Source of the DNA: Lycium barbarum
Taxonomy: Eukaryota; Streptophyta; Magnoliopsida; Solanales; Solanaceae
NCBI RefSeq assembly: GCF_019175385.1
Contig: NC_083343.1
Coordinates: 50,862,457 to 50,926,456 of the forward strand
Reading direction: 5' to 3'
DNA length: 64,000 bases
Numbering within the stretch: the stretch's first letter is position 1; each line of letters opens with the position of its first letter. Below the pieces are notes generated by a model. It worked only from the letters and a program-made list of their open reading frames with translations, was not told the origin of the DNA and ran no database searches. Of the stretch, positions 10,449 to 21,931 are shown piece after piece. Position numbers and translations under genes: made by a program.

Positions 10449-13374
10449 TGTTATATCCCGTGTTTTCGTATAATTGGAAATCGAGAAATAAGTACGACTT
10501 GTGTGTTATAAGGACATAATTTGATTTTTGAGAATATGACTATGTTGGTTATGGAATTATTAATGTCAAGACCTCGGGGAAGGCCGAGGGTAAATTTGGA
10601 ATTTCGGAAATTAGTCTCGGGAATTACAAATCGGGATTTTAATGAATTGGGCCAAGAAGTTGAACAACAAAAATTGAGGCCCAAAGAGATGGGGTGGCCG
10701 GCCACAAGGCTTGGCCCAAGCCCCATTTTAAGTGGTCATGTGATTATCACATGACCCTTAATTGAGATATATATCCATTTGCCTTAGAACTTTCAAGAGG
10801 ATTGAATCAAAACACAAAGAAAATAAGAAAGCACCTCAACAACACCTCTCGGCCGAAGCTAGAGAAAGAGAGAAAGAAAATTTTCTAGCCCTTGTGTTTG
10901 ATCCAAAAATCTTGTTCTTCTCATATTTAAGAAGTACTCAAGACGCTCTCCGACGTGGTATAATTGGTTTGGCACAAGGATTCCGTTTGCGACAAGTCGG
11001 AAAATTAGTAAAAGGTAAGAATCTTGCCCCTCTAATGTTATAGAATTGCTAGGAATGTGTTAAGGATTGGAAGTAGGCGAGAATCCCGTAATTTTGATAT
11101 AAATAGAAAGTCGTGGGTGTGTGTGTATAGTGTGTATTGGCCGTGAGCCATAGAGAGGAAATTGATGTGAATTGATCTTGGTTAAGTTGGTATAATGTGT
11201 TGTTGTGACCTTTATGTCGTAAAAGATTAATTGATAAATGGAATTGGCGTTGAAAAGTGATTTTGGATATTATCGGAAAGTGTATACCCTTGGTATCATT
11301 ATGTATATCATTGTATATTTAGGGTGCTAGAGACTTTAGATATGAACTTATAATGATGTTAATGAATTCGGAATGAAACGACGTGAGTTAGAATGTTCGT
11401 AGTGCGTTTTAGATGTTTTGAAGAATTTGAGAAAATAATGGATTTTATGCAATTTCGTGTATGGCATGGTTTGTAATTCGAATGGGATTATATAAGTTTG
11501 AATGTGGGAATGCATACAATTATGTGGATATAGAATTGGAGTTGTGAAGGTTTGAATGAAAAGTTGTCAACTTATGAAATCATGTAAAACTTTGAAACTA
11601 GAATGGTGTTATTGTTGTTTGTTTTGGTTATTGATATGTGGGCTGTTGTAGTGGATAAAATAGGAGCCGAGCTATGCCTCGGGGATGTTAGATTTTTAGG
11701 GGAAGTGCTGCCGAAATTTCGGTAGGCAATTATGAAGTTAAAGGCATTTATAAACCTAAGGATCTCATTTGGTAACTTTGACCATTTGCAGATTTTTGAC
11801 GAGACGGGACGGAACTTTTGGAGGAGCTTACGACATCTGAGAGGTATGTAAAGCTTCCCAATTCTTTATTAGGCATATCTTAGGGTGTTAGTTGAATATG
11901 TGACCTTCCGGAGCATTTCTGCTCCTCGAAACCCGATCCACAGAAAAGTTACTATTCATTCAATTCTATTGAAGCTTAAAGGCTCCAATTTGGCTAGAAT
12001 GCCACTATTCGTCCGAAACCTATCGAAATGTGGTCGGGTAACCTAGGAATGATAATGTATGACCTTTGGCATATAAATGCTCGTAGAAACACGTTCGCCA
12101 CCTCACTTCGACTCGAGGTGGGCCCGCTACCCCAAAATGCCCGATTTGCCCTTCGGGCCACCTTTGATAATAAATTTGTACATATTACTTCGGATCTTTG
12201 GAACATCCTCCTACGGGGTAGGTTTGGGCAATTCGATACGCTAACCTATGTTTTGAATTATATGGACCATTTTGGAAACGTTTTGCGAAATGAAACTTTA
12301 TGTCGACTAAGTATTCGACTATTTTGTAATATGATATCATTTATGAATTTACTTTGTTTTGAAACACTATTTTGAAAGACGATTTGCATTTGTGTGCTCA
12401 CGACTCCGTTCGTGCCTTATTATGACTTCGTTCGCCGGTTCCCGGGCCGGTTTTGATTCGTGCGCCTTATGATAATTCGGCAGTATGCTGTGTTACGGTT
12501 CCCAAGGCTTCGCCATAGGGCCGGGTTCCGTTTGGAGTTATGCTGTGATATGGCTCGGGATGCGATACGCTCACCGATGATTTTGATTATGTTCAGGGAT
12601 GTACGGAGATTTGAAACCTTCTGGTGTTATGCTGTGTGTGGCGCCAGCGTCGGAGTGGCGACCACGTTCTTAAGCGCTTGCATGATTTTTACTTGCATAC
12701 TATATATGTATATGATTTCGATGCAGACTTTGACATACCAGTTTGTACCCCACTTTGACATCTGATTTGCTTTCGATTTTGATTCATATTTCTGTATTCC
12801 GTGCTTTACATACTCAGTACATATTCCGTACTGACCCCCTCTCTCCGGGGGCTGCGTTTTATGCCCGCAGGTGCAGATCTTGGTGATCCTCCGCAGTAGG
12901 CTCCTCTTTCTGCTTTCTCGGAGTACTCTCATTCGATTCGGAGTCCACTCTTGGTACAGACTCCTCTACTCTGTATATATTTTGGATATTTGACAGTTTG
13001 GGTACGGCGGGGCCCTGTCTCGCCATATGTTATGATTTGAATTCGTAGAGGCCTGTAGTCATCTTTGTGGGGTGAGGGTCCTATGTGTCCTATGTGTATG
13101 ATTTTGCTTTCGGGTCTTAAAGCGGTCTGTTTGATATGATGGCCCCAAATGGCCCTTTTGTATATATTTGTATTTTGACCGGCGATGCCTATTCCGCCGT
13201 TTTGTTTGAGTTTGATTTGACATGACCGCTTAAGACATATTTTCGTTATAAATTATATTTGACATAACTTTTGTAAAACTATGAAATCAGTTTGGATTGG
13301 GAAACGAATATGCGATTTTGGTCTGGGTACCCAGGTAGGGTGCCAGTCGCGGCCCACGGGGCTGGGTCGTGACA
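10449..13374 (+). mobile_element. Element A 5' LTR
   Basis: Starts TGTTATATCCCG and ends GGGTCGTGACA, 2926 bp. It should supply the promoter, transcript start and polyadenylation signal; I could not place the TATA box or R boundaries with confidence. Frames such as 12028-12375 lie wholly within the LTR and show no known domain. Confidence 0.95.
12814..12834 (+). other. Conserved LTR hairpin, A copy
   Basis: Perfect 7-bp inverted repeat TCAGTAC and GTACTGA around a 7-nt loop, repeated at 20919-20939 in the 3' LTR. It is followed by the shared GGGGCTGCGTTTTATGCCC block ending GCAGGT. Confidence 0.75.
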
Positions 13375-13378
13375 AAAG

Positions 13379-13390
13379 TGGTATCAGAGC
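13379..13390 (+). promoter_or_regulatory. Element A primer-binding site
   Basis: TGGTATCAGAGC lies four bases after the LTR end. It is complementary to the 3' end of plant initiator-Met tRNA, the usual primer of this group. Confidence 0.95.
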
Positions 13391-13430
13391 GGTTTGTCCT
13401 CGGAATGTCTACAGGCCGTGTCTCGTAGAG

Positions 13431-13472
13431 TCTTGTTTATCGATGTGTTGTGCACCACATCTATAAACGGGA
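13431..13472 (+). other. Palindromic-loop leader hairpin (DIS-like), A
   Basis: Two 17-nt arms (13431-13447 and 13456-13472) pair at 16 of 17 positions, counting G-U pairs, around the 8-nt loop TTGTGCAC, whose last six bases are self-complementary. It begins ~40 nt after the primer site. The same design is seen in B, C and D with different loop palindromes. Confidence 0.8.
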
Positions 13473-13577
13473 AGCTACAGGGCATTTAGGATGTTACTTT
13501 CTTTGTAATCTTAGATCGTGCGATAGAGCTGAGCTATTAGGATAATTTTGATCTGACTCGCCTTCGTGTTTGCAGTG

Positions 13578-16500
13578 ATGCCTCCGAAGAAGGCAACGGC
13601 AGCCCAGAAGGGCAAGGCGAGGATTGGGGAGACTAGCCAGGCACAGCGAGCTACCCGGGCTCGTGTATATGATTTGCCTGAGGATGTGCCACAGTCTGAG
13701 GGGTCTGCTACACCCCCACTAGTACGGCCTGGAGCAGGACCTTCAGCAGCTCCAGAGGTCCGTATACCCGCACCTGAGACTCCAGCTCCTCAGCCAGGGG
13801 CGGAGGATCGGACCCTGAGAGAGGCTGTACAGCTGTTGACTACACTGGTAGCAGGACAGGCTCGCAGGCGCGGGCGGAGGGACGACGATGATGATGACAG
13901 GCGGGACAGCCTGAGAGTTCGAGAGTTTTTGCTATGTGGCCCTCCAGAGTTCTTCGGGTCTAAGCCCGACGAGGACCCCCACGACTTCATTCGGGGGATG
14001 CGACGCTCACTGGACTTGGTCAGGGCTTCAGAGACCGAGTCGGTTGAGCTGGCTTCGCACCGGCTTCGAGATGTGGCTACCCACTGGTACGAGACTTGGG
14101 AGTTGTCTAGGGGAGAGGGTGCCCCTCCAGCCACTTGGGATCAGTTTGTGACAGCATTCACCCGCCACTTTTTGCCACCAGAGTTACGGCGGGCACGGGC
14201 TGATCGATTCTTACGTCTGCAGCAGAGGGGTCGGAGTGTTCGCGAGTATAACCTTGAGTTTGATTCTCTGGCCCGATATGCACCGGCCGTGGTAGCAGAT
14301 ATGTCCGATCGGATGCACAGATATGTTATGGGATTGGACCGGTATTTGGTCGATAGTTGTATGGCAGTGTCATTGCAGGCAGACATGGACATTTCCCGGC
14401 TTCAGGCCTATGCGATGGGTATGGAGGACCGTCGCAGGTCTGATCCTGCTGGCAGAGATCGAGACAGGAGGCCGCCCAAGAGGGCTAGATCCGCGGGTTA
14501 TTCAGGGGATTCTCGAGGCGGACAGCCTCAGCAGCAGCAGCAATCTGACAGATATTTTCCTCCTTCCGGCCGGGGTACTCAGTCAGGTAGCCGAAGATTC
14601 GATAGTACAGGACCGTCTGGGGCCGGTCAGAGCTCCAGAGTGGCAGGTTCACAGGTACCCAGGGGTCCCAGCCAGGCCAGACCACCCAGGCCCCGTTGTC
14701 CTCATTGCGGAAAGTCTCATCCCGGGGAGTGTTACCGAGCGACTGGAGCTTGCTTTTCGTGTGGTGGTCAGGGCCACTTTATGAGAGATTGTCCATTGGC
14801 TAGCGGTTCTGGTAGTGCTGCTCAGCAGACAGGGTCAGCCGCCGGTTCTTCTTCTGCTCCATCAGTTGCACGCCCTGGAGGGCGAGGTATTCCAGCACCG
14901 GCAGGACGCGGTCGAGGCCGCGGTGGCGCTTCAGGTTCTAGCGGTCCCTCGAACCGCATATATGCTTTGGCCAGCCGCCAGGATCAGGAGGCTTCGCCAA
15001 ACGTTGTCACAGGTACATTACTGGTTTTCTCCAGATCTGTATATGCATTGATTGACCCTGGCTCTACTTTATCATATATTTCCCCGCTCGTTGCTAGTAA
15101 GATTGGGATAGTGTCTGAGCCTATAGAGCCATTTGAGGTAGCTACGCCAGTTGGGGATTTTATTGTAGCGAGACAGATCTATAGGGATTGTTCTGTAACC
15201 ATTTATGACCGTAGCACTAAGGCTGATTTGGTAGAGTTAGACATGCTCGAGTTTGATGTCATTATGGGTATGGACTGGTTGTCTTCCTGTTATGCTAATG
15301 TCGACTGCCAGAAAAAGGTAGTCCGTTTTCAGTTTCCCGGGGAACCAGTCATAGAGTGGTTCGGATCTACAGCATCGCCGAGGGGTAAGTTTATTTCATA
15401 CCTCAAGGCTAAGAAGATGATCCAGAAGGGTTATATCTATCATTTGGTTCGTGTGCACGATACTGCCGCGGAGGTACCTACCCTTCAGTCTGTCCCGGTC
15501 GTCAGTGAGTTTCCAGATGTTTTTCCTGATGAGCTTCCTGGCCTTCCGCCTGAGCGGGAGATTGATTTTTCTATAGAGTTGATGCCGGATACGCAGCCTA
15601 TATCTATTCCCCCGTACAGGATGGCACCGGCTGAGTTGAAAGAGTTGAAGGAGCAGCTGAAAGATTTGCTGGATAAGGGTTTTATCAGGCCCAGCACATC
15701 ACCCTGGGGAGCGCCGGTATTGTTTGTCAGAAAGAAGGATGGGTCGTTGCGGATGTGTATTGACTACCGGCAGCTGAATAAGGTGACTATTAAGAATAAA
15801 TATCCCCTTCCCCGGATTGATGACTTGTTTGATCAGCTGCAGGGTGCTAGACACTTCTCCAAGATAGATCTGCGCTCAGGCTATCATCAGGTGCGAGTAC
15901 GGGAGTCTGATATCCCGAAGACTGCTTTCAGGACCCGGTACGGGCATTATGAGTTCAGAGTTATGTCGTTCGGGCTGACTAATGCTCCAGCGGTGTTTAT
16001 GGATCTGATGAACCGGGTATTTCGGCCATTCCTGGACATGTTTGTTATTGTGTTTATTGATGATATCCTGATTTACTCGCGATCAGCCGAGGAGCATTCA
16101 GATCATTTGAGGACGGTACTTGGCATTCTCCGTCAGCAGAAGTTATATGCTAAATTCTCTAAGTGTGAGTTCTGGTTGACTTCTGTGGCATTCTTGGGCC
16201 ATATTGTCGGCGCAGATGGTATTCGGGTTGACATGCAGAAGATTGAGGCTGTGCAGAATTGGCCCAGGCCTACTACACCGACAGAGGTGCGTAGTTTTCT
16301 TGGATTGGCTGGGTACTACCGCAGGTTCGTGGAGGATTTCTCTTCTATTTCAGCACCACTGACGAAGCTTACCCAGAAAGCAGCAAAATTCCAGTGGACA
16401 GATGCTTGCGAGCGCAGCTTTCAGATGCTGAAGGAGAGATTGATTACAGCACCCGTTTTGGCTCTTCCAGAGGGATCTGACGGGTATGTTGTCTATTGTG

Positions 16501-18443
16501 ACGCCTCTGGTATTGGGATAGGATGTGTATTGATGCAGCACGGTCGAGTCATAGCCTATGCTTCCCGGCAGCTTAGACCGCACGAGAAGAACTATCCCAC
16601 TCATGATCTTGAGTTGGCCGCGGTGATTCATGCCTTGAAGATTTGGCGGCATTATTTATATGGGGTCCATGTTGATATCTATACGGACCATAAGAGTCTC
16701 CAGTATATTTTTAGGCAGAAGGAACTAAATTTGCGGCAGCGGAGATGGCTTGAGTTACTAAAGGATTACGACGTTGATATTTTGTACCATCCGGGGAAAG
16801 CCAATGTGGTAGCTGATGCGCTTAGCCGCAAGTCCGTGGGCAGTCTGGCTGATGTTCCATCTGATAAGAGAGATTTGGTTCGTGATATTCATCAGCTGGC
16901 CAGCCTCGGAGTTCGTTTGGTGGATTCTGGAGATTCTGGGATTTCTGTTCGTCCAGTTGCTGAGTCATCTATTATTCAGGAGGTAAAGCAGCGCCAGTTT
17001 GAGGATCCTCTTTTGATTCAGTACAGAGATGTGGCCCTTAGTAGATCAAAGACTCAGTTTGAGATCTCGCCTGACGGAGTATTATTATATGACGGCAGAT
17101 TCTGTGTACCGGATGTTGCGGGCTTACGGCGGCAGATTATGGGCGAGGCCCATAATGCACGGTATTCTGTTCATCCTGGTTCCACTAAAATGTATCGGGA
17201 CCTCAGGTGTTTGTATTGGTGGGACGGCATGAAGAATGATATTGCTGAGTTTGTTAGTCAGTGCCCGAACTGCCAGCAAGTTAAGATCGAGCACCAGAAG
17301 CCCGGTGGATTATTGCAGGAGATGGAAATTCCAGCCTGGAAATGGGAGATGATTAATATGGATTTTGTTGTTGGACTACCGCGCACTCCACGCAGGTACG
17401 ACTCTATCTGGGTTGTTGTTGACAGGCTAACGAAATCAGCCCATTTCCTTCCGGTTCGGACTACTTATTCGGCGGAGGACTATGCCAGATTGTACATCAG
17501 AGAGATAGTCAGACTTCACGGAGTCCCGATATCTATTATTACTGACCGAGGTACCCAGTTTACAGCAAATTTCTGGAGGTCATTTCAGGAGGGATTAGGG
17601 ACTCAGGTGAGTCTCAGTACAGCTTTTCACCCTCAGTCCGACGGGCAGGCCGAGCGCACTATTCAGACGCTCGAAGATATGTTGCGGGCCTGCGTTATTG
17701 ATTTCAGGGGCAGCTGGGATGATCATTTGCCGCTTATTGAGTTTGCCTATAATAACAGTTATCACTCCAGCATTCAGATGGCTCCGTACGAGGCCCTTTA
17801 CGGCAGGAGATGCAGGTCTCCTATTGGCTGGTTTGACGTGGGCGAGACTAAGTTGATTGGGCCAGATGTGATCCAGGAGGCTGTAGATAAGGTAAAGCTT
17901 ATTCGAGAACGATTATTGGCTGCTCAGAGTCGACAGAAAGCTTATGCAGACAGACGACGTCGACCGTTAGAGTTCCGGATTGGCGACTGGGTATTTCTGA
18001 AGGTGTCGCCCATGAAGGGTGTCATGAGATTCGGTAAAAAGGGTAAGTTGAGCCCCCGGTACATTGGACCGTATCAGATCGTGCGAAAGATAGGCGAGGT
18101 CGCCTATGAGCTAGACTTACCATCCGACTTGGAGGCCGTACACCCGGTGTTTCATGTGTCTATGTTGCGGAAATGTATTGGTGATCCTGCCCGGATATTC
18201 CCAGTAGATGACATTCAGGTGACGGAGCAGTTATCTTATGACGAGCAGCCTATATCTATTCTGGATCGGCAGGTGCGGAGGCTACGCACTAAAGAAGTGC
18301 CCTCCGTCAAAGTTCTGTGGCGCAACAATAATCGGGAGGAGATGACTTGGGAGGCGGAGGACGAGATGAAGAAGAAATATCCCCACCTGTTTCCGACATC
18401 CACAGGTAATCTAATTTCTTTTTCAGTTTGTTGTGTTGATTGA
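13578..18443 (+). CDS. Gag-pol polyprotein of element A, intact
   Basis: Single frame of 1621 codons; I chose ATG 13578 ([10 protein letters not shown]) because the frame four codons upstream opens with GTG. In order: gag; a zinc-finger-like [12 protein letters not shown] then a CCHC knuckle [14 protein letters not shown] (~392-405); aspartic protease with IDPGST (Asp ~493, Pro in place of the usual Ser/Thr); reverse transcriptase with FIDD (~828); RNase H starting at YCDASG (~975); integrase zinc finger (H~1192, C~1229, C~1232) and core Asp1262, Asp1323, Glu1359, a D(60)D(35)E spacing; chromodomain from ~1562 ([13 protein letters not shown] to YPHLF). The products would form particles, copy the RNA and integrate it, with the chromodomain biasing target choice toward chromatin marks. 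No stop or frameshift is present, unlike every other coding copy here. Gag and pol share one frame, so no frameshift is required. Confidence 0.97.
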   Translation: MPPKKATAAQKGKARIGETSQAQRATRARVYDLPEDVPQSEGSATPPLVRPGAGPSAAPEVRIPAPETPAPQPGAEDRTLREAVQLLTTLVAGQARRRGRRDDDDDDRRDSLRVREFLLCGPPEFFGSKPDEDPHDFIRGMRRSLDLVRASETESVELASHRLRDVATHWYETWELSRGEGAPPATWDQFVTAFTRHFLPPELRRARADRFLRLQQRGRSVREYNLEFDSLARYAPAVVADMSDRMHRYVMGLDRYLVDSCMAVSLQADMDISRLQAYAMGMEDRRRSDPAGRDRDRRPPKRARSAGYSGDSRGGQPQQQQQSDRYFPPSGRGTQSGSRRFDSTGPSGAGQSSRVAGSQVPRGPSQARPPRPRCPHCGKSHPGECYRATGACFSCGGQGHFMRDCPLASGSGSAAQQTGSAAGSSSAPSVARPGGRGIPAPAGRGRGRGGASGSSGPSNRIYALASRQDQEASPNVVTGTLLVFSRSVYALIDPGSTLSYISPLVASKIGIVSEPIEPFEVATPVGDFIVARQIYRDCSVTIYDRSTKADLVELDMLEFDVIMGMDWLSSCYANVDCQKKVVRFQFPGEPVIEWFGSTASPRGKFISYLKAKKMIQKGYIYHLVRVHDTAAEVPTLQSVPVVSEFPDVFPDELPGLPPEREIDFSIELMPDTQPISIPPYRMAPAELKELKEQLKDLLDKGFIRPSTSPWGAPVLFVRKKDGSLRMCIDYRQLNKVTIKNKYPLPRIDDLFDQLQGARHFSKIDLRSGYHQVRVRESDIPKTAFRTRYGHYEFRVMSFGLTNAPAVFMDLMNRVFRPFLDMFVIVFIDDILIYSRSAEEHSDHLRTVLGILRQQKLYAKFSKCEFWLTSVAFLGHIVGADGIRVDMQKIEAVQNWPRPTTPTEVRSFLGLAGYYRRFVEDFSSISAPLTKLTQKAAKFQWTDACERSFQMLKERLITAPVLALPEGSDGYVVYCDASGIGIGCVLMQHGRVIAYASRQLRPHEKNYPTHDLELAAVIHALKIWRHYLYGVHVDIYTDHKSLQYIFRQKELNLRQRRWLELLKDYDVDILYHPGKANVVADALSRKSVGSLADVPSDKRDLVRDIHQLASLGVRLVDSGDSGISVRPVAESSIIQEVKQRQFEDPLLIQYRDVALSRSKTQFEISPDGVLLYDGRFCVPDVAGLRRQIMGEAHNARYSVHPGSTKMYRDLRCLYWWDGMKNDIAEFVSQCPNCQQVKIEHQKPGGLLQEMEIPAWKWEMINMDFVVGLPRTPRRYDSIWVVVDRLTKSAHFLPVRTTYSAEDYARLYIREIVRLHGVPISIITDRGTQFTANFWRSFQEGLGTQVSLSTAFHPQSDGQAERTIQTLEDMLRACVIDFRGSWDDHLPLIEFAYNNSYHSSIQMAPYEALYGRRCRSPIGWFDVGETKLIGPDVIQEAVDKVKLIRERLLAAQSRQKAYADRRRRPLEFRIGDWVFLKVSPMKGVMRFGKKGKLSPRYIGPYQIVRKIGEVAYELDLPSDLEAVHPVFHVSMLRKCIGDPARIFPVDDIQVTEQLSYDEQPISILDRQVRRLRTKEVPSVKVLWRNNNREEMTWEAEDEMKKKYPHLFPTSTGNLISFSVCCVD

Positions 18444-18517
18444 TAAAATGAACTATGTATGTCATTATTAAAAAGGGACACTCCTGCCTTGATCATAAGA
18501 CCTTATAAGGTTAACTT

Positions 18518-18553
18518 AACATTCGGGGACGAATGTTCTTAAGGGGGGGAGAA
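18518..18553 (+). promoter_or_regulatory. Element A pre-LTR hairpin and polypurine tract
   Basis: AACATTCG and CGAATGTT (18518-18525, 18530-18537) form a perfect 8-bp stem with loop GGGA. The tract AAGGGGGGGAGAA follows and abuts the 3' LTR, where it primes plus-strand synthesis. Confidence 0.85.
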
Positions 18554-21479
18554 TGTTATATCCCGTGTTTTCGTATAATTGGAAATCGAGAAATAAGTAC
18601 GACTTGTGTGTTATAAGGACATAATTTGATTTTTGAGAATATGACTATGTTGGTTATGGAATTATTAATGTCAAGACCTCGGGGAAGGCCGAGGGTAAAT
18701 TTGGAATTTCGGAAATTAGTCTCGGGAATTACAAATCGGGATTTTAATGAATTGGGCCAAGAAGTTGAACAACAAAAATTGAGGCCCAAAGAGATGGGGT
18801 GGCCGGCCACAAGGCTTGGCCCAAGCCCCATTTTAAGTGGTCATGTGATTATCACATGACCCTTAATTGAGATATATATCCATTTGCCTTAGAACTTTCA
18901 AGAGGATTGAATCAAAACACAAAGAAAATAAGAAAGCACCTCAACAACACCTCTCGGCCGAAGCTAGAGAAAGAGAGAAAGAAAATTTTCTAGCCCTTGT
19001 GTTTGATCCAAAAATCTTGTTCTTCTCATATTTAAGAAGTACTCAAGACGCTCTCCGACGTGGTATAATTGGTTTGGCACAAGGATTCCGTTTGCGACAA
19101 GTCGGAAAATTAGTAAAAGGTAAGAATCTTGCCCCTCTAATGTTATAGAATTGCTAGGAATGTGTTAAGGATTGGAAGTAGGCGAGAATCCCGTAATTTT
19201 GATATAAATAGAAAGTCGTGGGTGTGTGTGTATAGTGTGTATTGGCCGTGAGCCATAGAGAGGAAATTGATGTGAATTGATCTTGGTTAAGTTGGTATAA
19301 TGTGTTGTTGTGACCTTTATGTCGTAAAAGATTAATTGATAAATGGAATTGGCGTTGAAAAGTGATTTTGGATATTATCGGAAAGTGTATACCCTTGGTA
19401 TCATTATGTATATCATTGTATATTTAGGGTGCTAGAGACTTTAGATATGAACTTATAATGATGTTAATGAATTCGGAATGAAACGACGTGAGTTAGAATG
19501 TTCGTAGTGCGTTTTAGATGTTTTGAAGAATTTGGGAAAATAATGGATTTTATGCAATTTCGTGTATGGCATGGTTTGTAATTAGAATGGGATTATATAA
19601 GTTTGAATGTGGGAATGCATACAATTATGTGGATATAGAATTGGAGTTGTGAAGGTTTGAATGAAAAGTTGTCAACTTATGAAATCATGTAAAACTTTGA
19701 AACTAGAATGGTGTTATTGTTGTTTGTTTTGGTTGTTGATATGTGGGCTGTTGTAGTGGATAAAATAGGAGCCGAGCTATGCCTCGGGGATGTTAGATTT
19801 TTAGGGGAAGTGCTGCCGAAATTTCGGTAGGCAATTATGAAGTTAAAGGCATTTATAAACCTAAGGATCTCATTTGGTAACTTTGACCATTTGCAGATTT
19901 TTGACGAGACGGGACGGAACTTTTGGAGGAGCTTACGACATCTGAGAGGTATGTAAAGCTTCCCAATTCTTTATTAGGCATATCTTAGGGTGTTAGTTGA
20001 ATATGTGACCTTCCGGAGCATTTCTGCTCCTCGAAACCCGATCCACAGAAAAGTTACTATTCATTCAATTCTATTGAAGCTTAAAGGCTCCAATTTGGCT
20101 AGAATGCCACTATTCGTCCGAAACCTATCGAAATGTGGTCGGGTAACCTAGGAATGATAATGTATGACCTTTGGCATATAAATGCTCGTAGAAACACGTT
20201 CGCCACCTCACTTCGACTCGAGGTGGGCCCGCTACCCCAAAATGCCCGATTTGCCCTTCGGGCCACCTTTGATAATAAATTTGTACATATTACTTCGGAT
20301 CTTTGGAACATCCTCCTACGGGGTAGGTTTGGGCAATTCGATACGCTAACCTATGTTTTGAATTATATGGACCATTTTGGAAACGTTTTGCGAAATGAAA
20401 CTTTATGTCGACTAAGTATTCGACTATTTTGTAATATGATATCATTTATGAATTTACTTTGTTTTGAAACACTATTTTGAAAGACGATTTGCATTTGTGT
20501 GCTCACGACTCCGTTCGTGCCTTATTATGACTTCGTTCGCCGGTTCCCGGGCCGGTTTTGATTCGTGCGCCTTATGATAATTCGGCAGTATGCTGTGTTA
20601 CGGTTCCCAAGGCTTCGCCATAGGGCCGGGTTCCGTTTGGAGTTATGCTGTGATATGGCTCGGGATGCGATACGCTCACCGATGATTTTGATTATGTTCA
20701 GGGATGTACGGAGATTTGAAACCTTCTGGTGTTATGCTGTGTGTGGCGCCAGCGTCGGAGTGGCGACCACGTTCTTAAGCGCTTGCATGATTTTTACTTG
20801 CATACTATATATGTATATGATTTCGATGCAGACTTTGACATACCAGTTTGTACCCCACTTTGACATCTGATTTGCTTTCGATTTTGATTCATATTTCTGT
20901 ATTCCGTGCTTTACATACTCAGTACATATTCCGTACTGACCCCCTCTCTCCGGGGGCTGCGTTTTATGCCCGCAGGTGCAGATCTTGGTGATCCTCCGCA
21001 GTAGGCTCCTCTTTCTGCTTTCTCGGAGTACTCTCATTCGATTCGGAGTCCACTCTTGGTACAGACTCCTCTACTCTGTATATATTTTGGATATTTGACA
21101 GTTTGGGTACGGCGGGGCCCTGTCTCGCCATATGTTATGATTTGAATTCGTAGAGGCCTGTAGTCATCTTTGTGGGGTGAGGGTCCTATGTGTCCTATGT
21201 GTATGATTTTGCTTTCGGGTCTTAAAGCGGTCTGTTTGATATGATGGCCCCAAATGGCCCTTTTGTATATATTTGTATTTTGACCGGCGATGCCTATTCC
21301 GCCGTTTTGTTTGAGTTTGATTTGACATGACCGCTTAAGACATATTTTCGTTATAAATTATATTTGACATAACTTTTGTAAAACTATGAAATCAGTTTGG
21401 ATTGGGAAACGAATATGCGATTTTGGTCTGGGTACCCAGGTAGGGTGCCAGTCGCGGCCCACGGGGCTGGGTCGTGACA
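18554..21479 (+). mobile_element. Element A 3' LTR
   Basis: 2926 bp, the same length as the 5' LTR at a constant offset of 8105. Only three substitutions were seen by eye. It is followed by the CCAAG duplication at 21480-21484. Confidence 0.95.
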
Positions 21480-21773
21480 CCAAGTTGGTCTGCGTTGTCA
21501 TCCTCTGCTAGTATGCTTACATATACATATCCATATGCGTGTTTCGTGGAATTCTGAGATAAGATCTAGCGTATAAATGCTATCGCGAATGGTACTAGTG
21601 GAATATCAGTCAAAGTGGGCCACCAAGTTGTTTAGTACGGAGTGGGAGTGAGGTTAGGGGTGCTCGATCAGTAGTGGTCGGGTGCTCGTCACGGCTCATC
21701 GGTTTGGGTTGTGACAAAATTGGTATCAGAGTAGTTCATCCTAGGGATTGTCTACAGACCGCATCCGGTAGAG

Positions 21774-21815
21774 TCCTGTTTATGGGTGTGAAGCCGGCCA
21801 CACTTATAAACAGGA
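21774..21815 (+). other. Palindromic-loop leader hairpin (DIS-like), B
   Basis: Two 17-nt arms pair at all 17 positions (two G-U pairs). The loop is AAGCCGGC, so the self-complementary GCCGGC is preceded by two A's, as in the HIV-1 dimerization loop. Identical in the duplicate at 40582-40623. Confidence 0.85.
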
Positions 21816-21931
21816 GGCTGCAGTGCATTTAGGAATCATTGACCTATCTTTCTATCTTAAATCGTGCGATAGAGCTAGAGTCTAGGAAAGATCGCTTCTG
21901 ACCCTTTTTCCTGTAGGTAAGTGGAGACTAA

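Larger units (their letters stand above)
10449..21479 (+). mobile_element. Intact Ty3/gypsy chromovirus, element A
   Basis: A complete 11,031-bp element: 5' LTR 10449-13374, primer site 13379, leader hairpin 13431-13472, gag-pol 13578-18443, polypurine tract, 3' LTR 18554-21479, flanked by CCAAG. I saw three substitutions between the LTRs (11430/19535, 11479/19584, 11630/19735). At 6.5e-9 to 1.3e-8 substitutions per site per year, three in 2926 would be roughly 40-80 thousand years. All features needed for autonomy are present. Domain order with a chromodomain fits the Tekay/Del branch. Confidence 0.95.
8106..21716 (+). mobile_element. Family B LTR, split by element A
   Basis: LTR starting TGTTACACCCCG and ending GTTGTGACA. 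The parts 8106-10448 and 21485-21716 form a 2575-bp LTR once element A and one TSD copy are removed; the uninterrupted twin at 37950-40524 has the same length. It has a polypurine tract on its left and a primer-binding site on its right, so it acts as 3' LTR for one B unit and 5' LTR for the next, the expected product of LTR-LTR recombination. Confidence 0.9.

Noticed and set aside
12028..12375. 115-codon frame in the A LTR (repeated at 20133), possible extra gene
   Set aside because: It lies wholly within the LTR, appears twice only because LTRs are repeated, shows no known domain, and overlaps another frame on the opposite strand.
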